Part shown: in pieces, positions 53,104-64,000 of the stretch
How positions within the stretch are numbered: position 1 is the first letter of the stretch
How the letters are laid out: the number at the start of each line of letters is the position of its first letter
Assembly: GCA_022316685.1 (NCBI GenBank)
Contig: JAKJHU010000039.1
Location: forward strand, 124,001-188,000
Source: Progne subis subis
Lineage: Eukaryota > Chordata > Aves > Passeriformes > Hirundinidae
Length of the DNA stretch: 64,000 nt
Direction of reading: 5' to 3'
Made by a program: the position numbers and the translations under genes
The notes under the pieces: model-generated
The model's database searches: none
What the model saw: only the letters and a program-made list of their open reading frames with translations
Told to the model about the DNA's origin: nothing

Positions 53104-53134
53104 TACATCAGTAAACCCAATGTTTACTGATGTA
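53104..53134. repeat. Perfect inverted repeat with 13-bp arms
   Basis: TACATCAGTAAAC (53104-53116) and its exact reverse complement (53122-53134) flank a 5-base loop, CCAAT. A short hairpin of unknown significance. Confidence 0.95.
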
Positions 53135-56100
53135 AACACTTTATTCCATCATTTCATAATGGATTTTACGTCATTTAGTTTTAGCTATGTGGAACTAAAC
53201 TCGATGTACTGAGAATACTCTTTGTGGGTTCCGAGTTATTCAAAAGTTGCTTGCATGAAAATTGCTGATCACTTGAAGCTTTGCAGGTGATAAAATCTCC
53301 TTCACCTTCATAGTTCACTTAATTATTTTGAATGGTATCTGTTTTGCTAGCTTTTAAATTTCTCTATTCAGAAAAGGGTGTTTCAAACACCATGTGTATT
53401 ATGGCATTTAGCAGACAGTTAGCTTCCCTTCTGACCTCTCCTGAGTTAGCAGGAGACCCATTTAACTGACACACATAGAGTCATTTTGAGCCTTAGCTTT
53501 CAAAAATATTTTAGTGGGTCAGATGTCTCCAAAATTTCATTACATCCTTTATTTGCCTTTAAAATATTAATGATCAGCTCTTGCAAAACACTGATTAGGA
53601 CTAGAAAATGCTGAGACTAAAAGTTCATCTTAGCCCTTATGGTCCTAGAGGTTTTTCTGTGTTTAGTTACATGTATGAACCCATGTTAAATAATCTAAGA
53701 TCTTTTTAGTTTAAGTCCCTTCCTTGAAAAGGCAAGGTTTGACTTATTGTTTGCACAATGTCTCATAAACCTCTGTATGAGAGGAGAAATCAATTGTTGA
53801 TTAAAAATCTACTCCACTTTGAGGCAGGTGGCAGTGGTATTTTCTTGTTTGTTTTGGCATTTTCATTACAATTATAGCCACAACCTATGGGATAGAGGTC
53901 TGTGCTCTCTTGAATGGGTTGGGATAGCCAGTCAATCTCAGAAAACAGATCCCTTACCCCTTCCCTCCCTCCCCACCTAATATTTTGAAAATTAATTGTA
54001 TAAATGTCTATAAAGTTAATTTTTCTGCTAAGTGACTAATACCAGCATCACATTCTAAGGCCCTGCAGAAATGCTGAGTGCTATAATAATCCCGGGCTCA
54101 CTTGGTAAACTCTACACTAAGACTTAGTAGCATTACTGCTGTGTCAGGCTGAAAGATGAATCCGATTAACTTGGACCAGAACAGGGGCACAAGTGTGTCT
54201 GAACTGAAAGTATGGGAGGCAGGACAGTAGAGGCCCTGTTTGCAGCCCATTCTGAGGGAAAGGTTTGCACTAAGCTTGGTGTTGCCACTGGGTCTTTTTT
54301 CTTATCAATGTATTGGGGTATGTGTACTTTGATTTGAAGGTTTTGTAAGAGCTCAGCCTATTCACACATGGTCTTTGTCCGCATTACAGGTGTTTGGTGG
54401 GCAGTGTTTCTATCTCTGGCTGTAGCTTCCTCTCCATTATTGAAGAAGTTATGACATAAGGTGCTGATTGATGCCAAAAGAGAAAGTTTTGCCTCTGGTG
54501 CTTGGGTTCAGATTGTCAGAGCAGTTACATCCAAATGCACTCTCAGCTCTTCAGAACAGCTGTCATTCTGTTCGCTCGTCTAGTTTCTATTTGCTCGATG
54601 TTTCCCAGTGTCCATTTCTGCTTTCATACCGGTTTTTAAGGGAAGCTGCTCAACTGTGCCACATATTTACCTCATTCCTGCTTGGACTATTTCTGTTCAC
54701 TGGAGATGAAGCACTTTTTGCAGCCCACTTACTATTCCTGGAAGTCCACGAAGAGGAGAGACTCGGCAGAAAGGGAGGGATGCATCACCTGAAAGGATGA
54801 TGCAGCTTATGCATATCTTCTGTGCACTGTTGTATGCTGTGGTGGTTTTACAACTGGGAAATGGCCCCAAAGCAGGCATGTGCTAGGGAAAGATGTGAAG
54901 ATCATGGGTAGCAAATGTAGTATCATAAGAAATAAAAATAGCTTATTATAAGGCTTCAGGTAATTTAACTTTTGTATTTAAACTGCTCTGGTAAAGAGTC
55001 CAATTAAGTTCTATAGAAAGCAAAGTAATAAGAAAGTATCCTTGAATGTATCTTTTTTCAACAGTGCATTCTGTTATCTTGCCTGCCCTAAAAAATGCAG
55101 ACCATTTTGAAATCTTTTATTTTGTAGGGCTGAGTGCATTTCCATAAATCATTTAATTGATATGTGGCATATAAGGTATAGAAAGAGTTATTCTCTGTCT
55201 GTGTTACTCATTATGGAACAAAAAAATATTTCTAAAGGAAGCTTTAGCACTTTTTATTTTTGTAACAGGCCTTAGATAACTCAGACTAGAGAAGTACCTG
55301 TTTTTTTTAATAAATGCTTGACTTACACAGAAAATCCCTCCAAGCTTGCTTTTTAAAAATTGCTATTTTCCTTGTCTTTTCCTAATGGGCCTTGAAAGAT
55401 TGTAAGCAGGTTGCTGAGAGAACATCCTGTAGTTGGGCTGATGACACTTTGTAGTGTCATTATGTGGAATTACTGAAACACTGTGCAGAAATGAGAAAAG
55501 TCAGATTGCACTTCTTTATGTTGTCTTTCTCTGGAGCCAGTAGTTCCAGTGCTGTTCTTCTAAGGCATCAAATTCACTGTATTTCAGAGACAAAACTGAG
55601 TTAGTATCCCATACCTTATAATGATGTAGGTTGTGATTATATGGCCACTTTGATTATGCTTCAAATTGGACAGCTGCTGTGAAAGCTGTGACCTGTCCTC
55701 CTGCCTGGTCTACCTGCTGACTTCTGCCCCTCTCTTGTGCTGAACTGGTGCTCATGGTGCTGTGCAGTGAGTGGAGTCAAAAAGTCATCTGGCTGAAGAC
55801 TGTCTCTGAGATGTGCCATTTTTTGAGCACGATCCCTTTTGCTCACTTGGCTTGTGTGTGGCTGAACGAACGCAGCCTTTGGCTTATGGGAAGTCGCAGA
55901 AAGGAAGGACTGAAACAAAGGGTGAAACAGTTTTCATTTGGTAACTGTATTCATCCTGAACCAAACAGCTTTGTAACCACAGCTTTGAACTCAATCTGTG
56001 GCTTGGTAGTCTCCCTTTTCCAGGGATGGAGATCCAATAAATATACCTGCAGCTCCCAAATGGCAGAAGGGAAGGTAGGCTGTGTCTCTCTTGCTACTCT

Positions 56101-56930
56101 CACTGGAACAGCTGATCCACACAGTAGCCCTATGCATGAAGCAGGCACAATGATGGCAGTGCACCCAAATGACTGGAACTGAAGTATAAAGGATGGAGAT
56201 TGTTACAGACGCACATGGAAAATTTCTGTTGAAGCTTTGCATTTTGCTTGTCCCAATTGATACTATTTTCAGTATTGCCTGACACTGTAAGTATAAAGAT
56301 GAAGGACAAAAAGAAATCTAAAGTAGTTCTTGAGTGTTCTTTGAAGAACTGAATTCCTGTAACTTGAGTTGTATATATGAAGAACAGCTGAGAAGACTTT
56401 TTGGAAGCTGACAGCAGAGAGCAACCTGGTTTCTTACAGCATTATTATTTTTGTTAAGGAAATTTCAAACTGAATTAGTTGGAGACGGAACTTTTAAATT
56501 ATGCTTGAGACCTTATGCTGCAAATCATGAGGGTTTATATAGATCATGTATAGTAGGTCTGGGCAGGAAATTATGAGGTATCTGAAATCTTATACAGTCA
56601 TTTTTTGTTGCTTAATCTCTAGCTTTGAATGAAAAAAATTATGGGCAACAGAAAATCAGACCTAAATGGTGGTCCACTGTGGCTATCCTTACTCCTGCTG
56701 CCCAACTATAAAAAAAGGAGGAAGCTGGTAAATTCTGCCTAGGAGGATGTGAGCTTTTTTATCAGTTCTTCTCTTTTTAGTGGTCTTACAGAGCCATAGC
56801 TACAGTGAAAATTTGTCCTGAAGTTGGAGCTTGATTAAAAATTGTTAGATTGTTTTTTATGTATGAATTGGTTCCTCAGCGTTGATTCGGCTTAAATAAC
56901 AGTAAAATTATGTGTTTGGGGCATCTGGGT

Positions 56931-58060
56931 TGTATTGGTTGTATTAGTTTTGCATGGCAAGGTTTTGGTAGTAGAGAGGCTACAGGGGTGGTTTCTCTAA
57001 ACATCTGCTGGAAGCTTCCCCTACGTCCAATAAAACAATTCCAGCCACCTCCAAGATGCCATTGGCTGAGGCTGAATCCATCAGCAGTGATAGTATTGCT
57101 TCTGGGTTAACACATTTAAGAAGGAAAAAAATAAAGTTGAGCAGAAGAAGATTGCAGTCAGAGAAGGGAGGAGTGAAAATGTGCGAGAGAAATAGCTCTG
57201 CAGACACCAAAGTCAGTGAAGGAGGGGCAGAAGATGCCCCCAGGTGCTGGAGCAAACATTCCCTTGAAGTCCTTGGTGCAGACCATGGTGAGTCAGGCTG
57301 TGCCTCTGCAGCCCATGGAGGTGTCCAGTGGAGCAGAGATCCACCTGTGGAGAAGCCCACATCAGAGCAAGCAGAGGCCTGAAAGAAGGCTGTGACCCCT
57401 GAGAAGCTGTTGTGGGACCCAGGAGAAGCCCTGTACACAGGCAGGACCTGTATACCTGAGAAGAAGGGAGCCTGTGCTGGAGCAGATTTGCTGGCAGGAC
57501 TTGTGACCCCACAGGGAAGCTATGCTGGAGCAGCACATTCCTGAAGGATTGCACTCCATGGAATGGGCCTACTCTGAGCAGTTGGTGATGCTCTGTAGCC
57601 TTTGGGAAGGAGAAGTTTGTGAAATTGTCTCCTATGGAATGGACCCCACACTGGAGCAGAGGAAGGAGTCCTCTCCCTCAGGAGGAAACCAGAAGCAAAA
57701 ACCACATGCAGTGGACTGACCATAACACTCATTCTCATCTCCCTGCTCCTCAAGGCAGAAGGAGGTAGAGAATCAGGAATAAAATTAAATCTGGGAAGGA
57801 GGAAAGGGTGGGGGGATAGTGTTTTTAAGATTTGATTTTGCTTTTCATTATCCTTCTTTGATTTCATTGCTAGTAACTTAAATTTAATTTCTCTGAGTCA
57901 GTTTTACCTGTGACAGTAATTGGTGAGTGATCTCTCCCTGTCCTTTTCTTGACCCATGACACTTTCTTTATATTTTCTCTTTCCTGTGTCCAGTTGACAA
58001 GGGGATTGACAGATCAGCTTTGGTGGGCGCCTGGTGTCCAGCCAAGGTCAAACCACCCCA
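56931..58060 (+). mobile_element. Degenerate LTR-like avian interspersed repeat (about 1.1 kb)
   Basis: The segment begins TGTATTGGTTGTATTAGTTT plus TGCATGGCAAGG and ends GGTCAAACCACCCCA. Its order of blocks matches a repeat I know from bird genomes: a TTTAAGAAGG TATA-like block near 57113; a middle region of quasi-repeated GCTGGAGCAG/CCCATGGA units; GTTTTTAAGATTTG near 57820; a GTAATTGGTGAGTGATCTCT block near 57918; and a terminal GGTGGGCGCCTGGTGTCCAG. The TATA-like box and TG...CA-type ends suggest a solitary LTR. The middle units explain its open frames of about 110-150 codons on both strands, which are not genes. There is no viral protein sequence, and the copy is mutated and non-coding. 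I cannot name the family with certainty. Confidence 0.55.
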
Positions 58061-59097
58061 GGGGAGTTGGCTTTGGTGGTAATTTTTTTAGACTTCAAAT
58101 TTAAGTAGAGATCAAGATACTGAGGAAGACAGCTTTTCCACACTCATGTTTCAAAGTGTATCTGAGTCTAACAGAAAGCTAGAATTATGACTTACCAAAA
58201 TCACTTTCAGAATCAAGAATTCTAGATGGTAACTTCAGTCCAATGTTGTAGAGCATCATTTTAGATTAATCTGTTGCAGTTATTCTTAGGACATTTATCC
58301 CTTGATCATTAAAAAAATGCTCAAGAAACTCAAAAATGCTAAAGCATGAGAATATGGGCATTCTGATTTAACTGAAATTTACCTTTCGAGGCAGGCACTT
58401 AGAAGAAGTCTTCTGCTTTTCTAAGCAGGGCAGGAGTTTTCTGAGTTTTCTGCTCCTCTGCCCCCTGCAAATGCCACATTATAATTGCTTGAAATGGTAG
58501 CAGGGTGTGAGGTAAGGAGGAAAGACATCTGTGAAACTTTTAACATGCTGCATGCTGATGCAGTCATGATGTTCCTGGACAAACAGCATCCAGGTCCGCA
58601 AGGAAAGAATTGTAAATGACAAAGACTAACATAATGCTGCTTAAAAACAGTCCAAAAATTCCTTCCTAACCTACCAAGCTACCACAACCACTACAATGAA
58701 GAAAGAAACTTGAAGAAAATTGTCTTCCCATTGTCAAACAACCTAGATATCACAAGTTAGATCATCTCAGAGATGATCTTACTATGTCGTGGTAGGCTTT
58801 GTTACATCCTTCATCCTTCATCCCAGGCTTAAGTTTGTTCTATTTCACCCTCCTCAAAGTGCACTGTTAATAGAGCACATAGTTTGACTCCAGAGACGCA
58901 AACTCCTGTCGGATGTTTCTTGGAAGTGAGTTATGCCTCAGTGGTAAGAAATAAGATTGTTATGAGACAGGAAAGTGAAAAAGATGGAGAAGGTCAGGCT
59001 TTGGGTATACAAGAGCATATAATGCAAGTTTTATTTTTCTAATGTCGATTCTAGCCTGGTAATAAAATTGGTGTTTTGATGGGGTAAGTTGAAATCT

Positions 59098-59155
59098 GTA
59101 GGTACTAAGGGAGCTACAGAGGTCATCTAGTACAACCTTCTGCTCAAAGCACATG
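59098..59155 (-). mobile_element. CR1-type LINE 3'-end remnant
   Basis: GAGCTACAGAGGTCATCTAG followed by TACAACCTTCTGCTCAAAGC is the reverse complement of the conserved CR1 3' region (consensus words GGTCATCTAGTCCAACC and CTGCTCAAAGCA). The octamer end is eroded. About 60 bases remain. Confidence 0.75.
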
Positions 59156-60466
59156 TGTACTTCATGACTACTGAGTGATGCCACTCTCCCAAAAGGATTG
59201 ATTGACTGGGCTTGCATTATTTGAATGGAAGTATAAGTTGTTTTCCCATTTATATTACTTAGTATCCCTGTCGGATCTCAGTGCATGTGCTATCAGTCTT
59301 AATATGTTCACTTGTATATTTGACAATTTATTTTCCTGGGATGGAAAACCCCTCCATTGCAGTGTTTTAGAAAGGTGTTTTGAAAATACTGGTGTTTTTT
59401 CCTAAAACTTTTCCAGGGCATTAACATTGCTGCAGCTCTTGCTTGCACTAACACCAAAAGGAGGGGTGCTGTATGCAAATTTTTTTTGTTACTGTATTGT
59501 CTGCTAACTTAATGTGAAAGTAAGCAACCAATGCCTGTCTCGTGTGCATCCAACCTTTATTAAATGCAGTAGATCAGAACAGGTGCTATGACAAGGAGAT
59601 ATATGTTTTCATTTGTCCATCTGCAAGGTCTTATTCCAGTCTGAAAAGAGTCTTAAACAGTGTTCCATTGTTAGTGTTTCATATGGGATCTTTCTTACTC
59701 AAGTATAATCTAGAGCTGCTGCTGAACTTGCATTTATTTTTTTAAATTAGTGTCATTATATGAGAACGTGAGGAGTGCAAAGCTTACTGCATTTCCACTT
59801 GAGTGTCAGCTCAGTTTATTCTCTGTATACATGTGAAAGATAACTCTAGAGCCAACTCTGTCCCTTACACAGTTAATTAACCCCCCTGCTGTGGGCCTAG
59901 ATATGTGCTCTCACTGTTCGGTGAGATGTGTGAATTGACTGCAGAACACAGTCTTGTGCAGGCTGTATAGAGGGAGAGAGAGCCTCCAAGAAACACAGTG
60001 AAAGATGATGGGGTAGCATGTGGCTTCATAATCCGTCATGCTGAATGCTAGTAAAGCTTGCAGAAATTGGGGATTTCAGGTAAAATAGGTAACTACAGAA
60101 AGGCACGGCTTACCATTGTATGTAATAACTAGTCAATTTTTAAGCCATTACTTTAGGAACAAACGATAATAGATGAAAACTTCAGTAACCTAGAAATGTT
60201 CTTCAGTATTTCAAGCATTTGAAAACTCCCTAGTAACTACATAATCTCATACAAGTAACTGTTAAAGGACTGACTTGTGCTCTTAAAATACAGATGTGTG
60301 CCATCTAGAAGAAGACAAGATGCAAACTCTGGGAAATCAGTAAAAACAGTAGCAATGCTGCTTGTGTTTAATGAAGCATAATGAAAGAAATAAAATCATT
60401 CTTTTGGTGTATACTTTTATTGCAGAATTAACCCAGTTAGTTCTCAGAAGTTTTCACAGTCCTATT

Positions 60467-60490
60467 TCTATACAAATGTCTATACAAATG
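60467..60490. repeat. Perfect 12-bp tandem duplication
   Basis: TCTATACAAATG occurs twice back to back (60467-60478 and 60479-60490). Small local duplication. Confidence 0.92.
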
Positions 60491-61908
60491 CACACACCAC
60501 ACTTTCACTGAATTTGTCCTGCTTTGAAACTCAGCTGCTGCAGCAGCAGAGTCTCTATTAAATATTGGACAGTATTTTTTTTGACTCATCTTTTTAATCG
60601 ACCACTTTTGAATAACACTGTAGTCATTGTATTGTGATGGATTTTTAATGGCTTTTTGTAGTTTCTTTCCGTTGTGTATCTGGAAGGGTAGGCAAGTTCT
60701 AAAACTGGGAAGGACATACCACTTACTGAATAAAACACAAAAGCAAGCTGTGCTAGGGCCTGAAATTCTATCAGCAAATAGTAGGTACTTTGTTACCTGT
60801 GAGAAGACAGTAACTGGGATATAGAAAGAGTGTCCCTGCTCACATCAGCTTGAATCTGCATGCCAGTCATACCAGCAAACTGCAGCACTAATATGCTAAG
60901 TGCTTAGCTCATCTTCAGGGATGTGGTGGTGGGGAAATTAAAGCCCTTCTTCTGTTCAGCTTGAAGTGCGAGTTTTAGCCTTGTTTCAGATTTCCATCAA
61001 ACCTTTCCTTTCAGTCTCTGCTGTGTTGATAGTGGCACTACCTGCACATTCATGCTGGGCCAGCTGTGGCTGCTGATTATTTTGGTTCCTGTGTGTGACA
61101 TTGGCTGTGGGGACTGTTGTGCTCTAACAAGGTTGGCCCTTGCATGTAAACATTTATTCTGAGTCCTATTGCCTTCCATACATATACATGTTATGTGACA
61201 TAATTTAATTCTTGGCTAGGTTGCTCACTGGAAATGGGGATTCAAATGTGAATTTTGCTTAACTGTTAGCTGGCAGATGTCAGTCTGTATTTAAGGATGC
61301 ACAATAAATAACATAAGATCTACAGTGTTTTCCTGTAACTCACATGAGTCTTTATCCCATCTGCGAGTGCTTCCACATTTTGCACAGTTGACTGAGGAGT
61401 CAAAAGAGTTTTAGTAAAAAGAGGCAGGAGGTATTCCCCCATATACTGTGAAAAAGGGCATGTTGGCACACTGGCTGTGCAGAAAGGGCATATGGATGCT
61501 CTGTAATGTGGAAAACCTTCAGACCAGGGATAATCAAATTTGAAAGTTTGATTTCTAGTGCTGTTGAAGTGATAAAAATACAAAGGGCTTTCTGTTTAAC
61601 TAGTGCCCCCTAAAAGGCTGTTTTAAAATTTAATTACAGTTATGATATGCTGATCTGTGTCATTCTCCCTAAAGCATCCCAGCTGCTCAGAGGATGATTT
61701 TCAGTTGCTTGGAAGGAGGAAGGAACTGAGAGGGTACTCAGGAAAGGAAGCGGGAAAGGGGGAACTACAGTTTTGGTCATTCTCATTATGAAATTTAAAA
61801 CAAAAAAGAGGAGAAAAAGATGTCTACCATCTGTATTTTCCCCTTACTATTTCACCATATTCTCTCTTCACAGAACACACTTGCAGCACATTCTGTTCAG
61901 TGAGTAGG

Positions 61909-61952
61909 TAAAAAAAAAAAATATATATATATATATATATTAAAAAAAAATA
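61909..61952. repeat. A-run, (AT)n, A-run simple repeat
   Basis: About 10 AT units flanked on both sides by A runs. Probably length-polymorphic. Confidence 0.92.
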
Positions 61953-62695
61953 AAATCATAGTCTGGAAGTTAGGAACTGCTCTGAATTCTAATTCCTACT
62001 TTCCTGTCATTCACTGGATGTACTTACAAAAGCCTTTTACTTCTCTGTGCCAGATTCCTGATCAATTAAACATAGCTCAGAGTATTTCATCAAGTGACTA
62101 AGTAGCTGAAGATACATTAATTCCTGTTTACAAGCTACCTAGAGTATGCAAAGAGCTACATTACTATTGAATATAAGTGATCTGATACTACACACATGGG
62201 CATGGACATGAAAGCAGCTATGTATAAATACTATGTCTTCTAATTTCTAAAATCATGTCTTTTTAAAGATTGTATTTTCTTAAAATCCTTTATATGTGGG
62301 AAAACTTTCAAATATATTCTGGTCTCCCAAGGGAAAATGTGTGCAAGGCAATAAGAACTTTTTCACTTGGCAGTAATGTTTGTGCAAGTGCATTAGTTAG
62401 TGTATTTAAGGAAGGGAAGAAAGAGAGATTCTGTAGAACTCCTGTTCCTCTCCCAACAAAAGCCCTTAAAAACAATTCTAAGCTAATTGTAAATTTAAAC
62501 ATTATAAGATGCAGCATTTTAATAGCACATACTTTGCAAACAAATGTACATTAGTATTAAACTGGAGGAATTCCAACTTGGTTGAAGCTCCTTGCAACAG
62601 GGTGATAGTTCAAGGGAGGCTGATCAAAGACCAGCAAACTAGTTTTACTTTCTGCTGTATTTAAAGAAGGCATAATCTAGATAGAAATAATGTCT

Positions 62696-62732
62696 TTATA
62701 TATATATATATAAATTTTTATTTTTTTTTTTT
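62696..62732. repeat. (TA)n followed by T run
   Basis: About eight TA units, then AAATTTTTA and a run of 13 T. Low-complexity intronic DNA. Confidence 0.9.
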
Positions 62733-64000
62733 TGGTGGAGATTCGGGTAGGATGTAATGTTTCTCAGCTGCTTGTCTTCAAGTATAATGCATTAAAAGTT
62801 GTCAGAATCAATCTATCTTTGAGTAATTGGTCTCAGGTTTGAAATGGACTCCAGTCAGTGCCATAGTGGTAAGTTTGTGATGGCCTGAACCTCAGTGCCC
62901 AGCAAAAAAGCTTTGTTAATGTATGGTAAAGATGGAAACATGTTTAAAGCTGTTAGCAACAAACCCAAACTTGCCCAGTTCCCTTGATTTACTGCAAATT
63001 CAATTATTAAATGGCCTGATATAAATCGTTAAATGCACATTTTTTAGTTCTAAGAGAGATTAAATTTTCATTGTTTTCCACACACGTAGCCACCTAATCT
63101 GCAATTAATAGTTCTGAGGGCTAGGAAAATTATTAGAGGAATGTCCTTCAGGATGCTGAAGTGAAATGCTCACATCAGTAATCTTGTTTGGAATGTTTGC
63201 TTCTGGCATTTGCTTTTAGATATAAATATTCATATTCTACCTGGAACAAAAAACTGCTGATTTTTGAAAGTGGATGGTTTTCTTTCAAAAATAATCTTCT
63301 GGCTCTTTTTATTGTGTTTATTTAATACTATATCAAACCTGGGGAATTGTGTAGCAGAGTTTGTAGATATATATCCTCCTGAAACTTAGATGCCTTGACA
63401 GATCCACACATGGAGAGGAGAGAGCTCATTCACAGCCATATGAAGAAGGCTGCAAATGAGAAAAAGCAATATATTGTGATACAGGCTTAGTTTGCCTTGT
63501 TCTGCTGTTTTCTTACTCACTTTAATTCATTTAGAAGTAATTATGCTGGAAGTCACATAAAATGAAGATTTTATTCCCTAGTGCATGAAATGAAAGCGCA
63601 AAAATTTTTCCAATGTGTAGAGTTGTAGAATGTAAAATTTCTTCTTTGTAGAATTAATTTCTGTAGACTAACTTAAAAAAGACTTTCCAGATCAATTTGT
63701 TAATGTTTGTGTGGTCCTTTGAAGTATTAAATTGTCTCATATGCAGTAGGGACAAAAATACTATTATAAGCTACTTTGGTTTCTCATACACAAGGAAGGG
63801 CAAATTCTGTTATAATCCCATTGGTTTGGTATAATGCCATAGTGTCTGGACACTGTCTAGATGTGTGTAGGTGGAGAACCATCTGTGTAGGCAAGCCTAC
63901 AAATATAAACACCTATTTAGGACAAGGTTTTAATGTTTAGTAGTTTCACATGTGAATCTAGAACATACTTTCATGCTACATTTTAGTATAAAATGAAGTG

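Larger units (their letters stand above)
42715..64000 (+). other. PHF21A: PHF21A intron after coding exon 3 (incomplete, at least 21 kb)
   Basis: Begins GTAGGG after the third coding exon. No continuation of the PHF21A frame, RNA gene or other coding gene is recognisable on either strand. Contents are AT-rich unique sequence, simple repeats, a hairpin at 53.10 kb, an LTR-like repeat at 56.93-58.06 kb and a CR1 remnant at 59.1 kb. An isolated small exon of another splice form could be missed by eye. Confidence 0.75.

Noticed and set aside
54835..54880. TGTGGTGGTTTTACAACTGG resembling the start of an avian LTR
   Set aside because: The similarity ends after about 20 bases and no matching body or end follows.
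56980..57867. Several frames of 108-152 codons on both strands
   Set aside because: They arise from the quasi-repeated units of the LTR-like repeat, not from a gene.

Overview
This window is vertebrate nuclear DNA, almost certainly from a bird. It holds a CpG-rich promoter, long AT-rich introns with consensus GT/AG borders, CR1-type LINE fragments ending in the avian octamer repeat, and an LTR-like repeat of a kind I know from bird genomes. I see no prokaryotic-style gene organisation, rRNA, tRNA or CRISPR array. The species cannot be fixed by eye.

The only protein-coding gene I can support is the 5' part of PHF21A (BHC80) on the + strand. BHC80 is the PHD-finger subunit of the LSD1-CoREST-HDAC corepressor. 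Three small coding exons splice in phase 0 (36164-36217, 40503-40535, 42649-42714) and give the first 51 residues, which match the N-terminus of vertebrate PHF21A as I remember it. The start codon lies in an exon beginning at 36082, with an in-frame TAG two codons upstream. The rest of the protein (central region, AT-hook, PHD finger) should lie beyond base 64000.

Layout: 1-745 is upstream flank. About 745-2520 is a CpG island, the likely promoter and 5' noncoding exon region, unusually loaded with simple repeats: (GA)n(GT)25, a 17-base G run and a GGGCC-type GC-box tract. Runs of 47 and 41 T follow at 2786-2832 and 3142-3182. About 3-36 kb is a giant first intron with no gene. It carries scattered simple repeats, a CR1 remnant near 12.7 kb, two relatively GC-rich islands (22.65-22.87 and 25.87-26.08 kb) and two CTCF-like motifs. 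The coding exons lie at 36-42.7 kb, separated by introns of 4.3 and 2.1 kb. From 42.7 kb to the end is the next intron, with a degenerate LTR-like element at about 56.93-58.06 kb and a CR1 3' end near 59.1 kb.

I found no new biological system. The best secondary observations are the repeat architecture of the promoter, a 54-base near-perfect palindrome about 590 bases before the first coding exon, a perfect 15-bp-arm hairpin at 19.26 kb, and possible convergent CTCF sites in intron 1. All calls were made by eye, with no database search.
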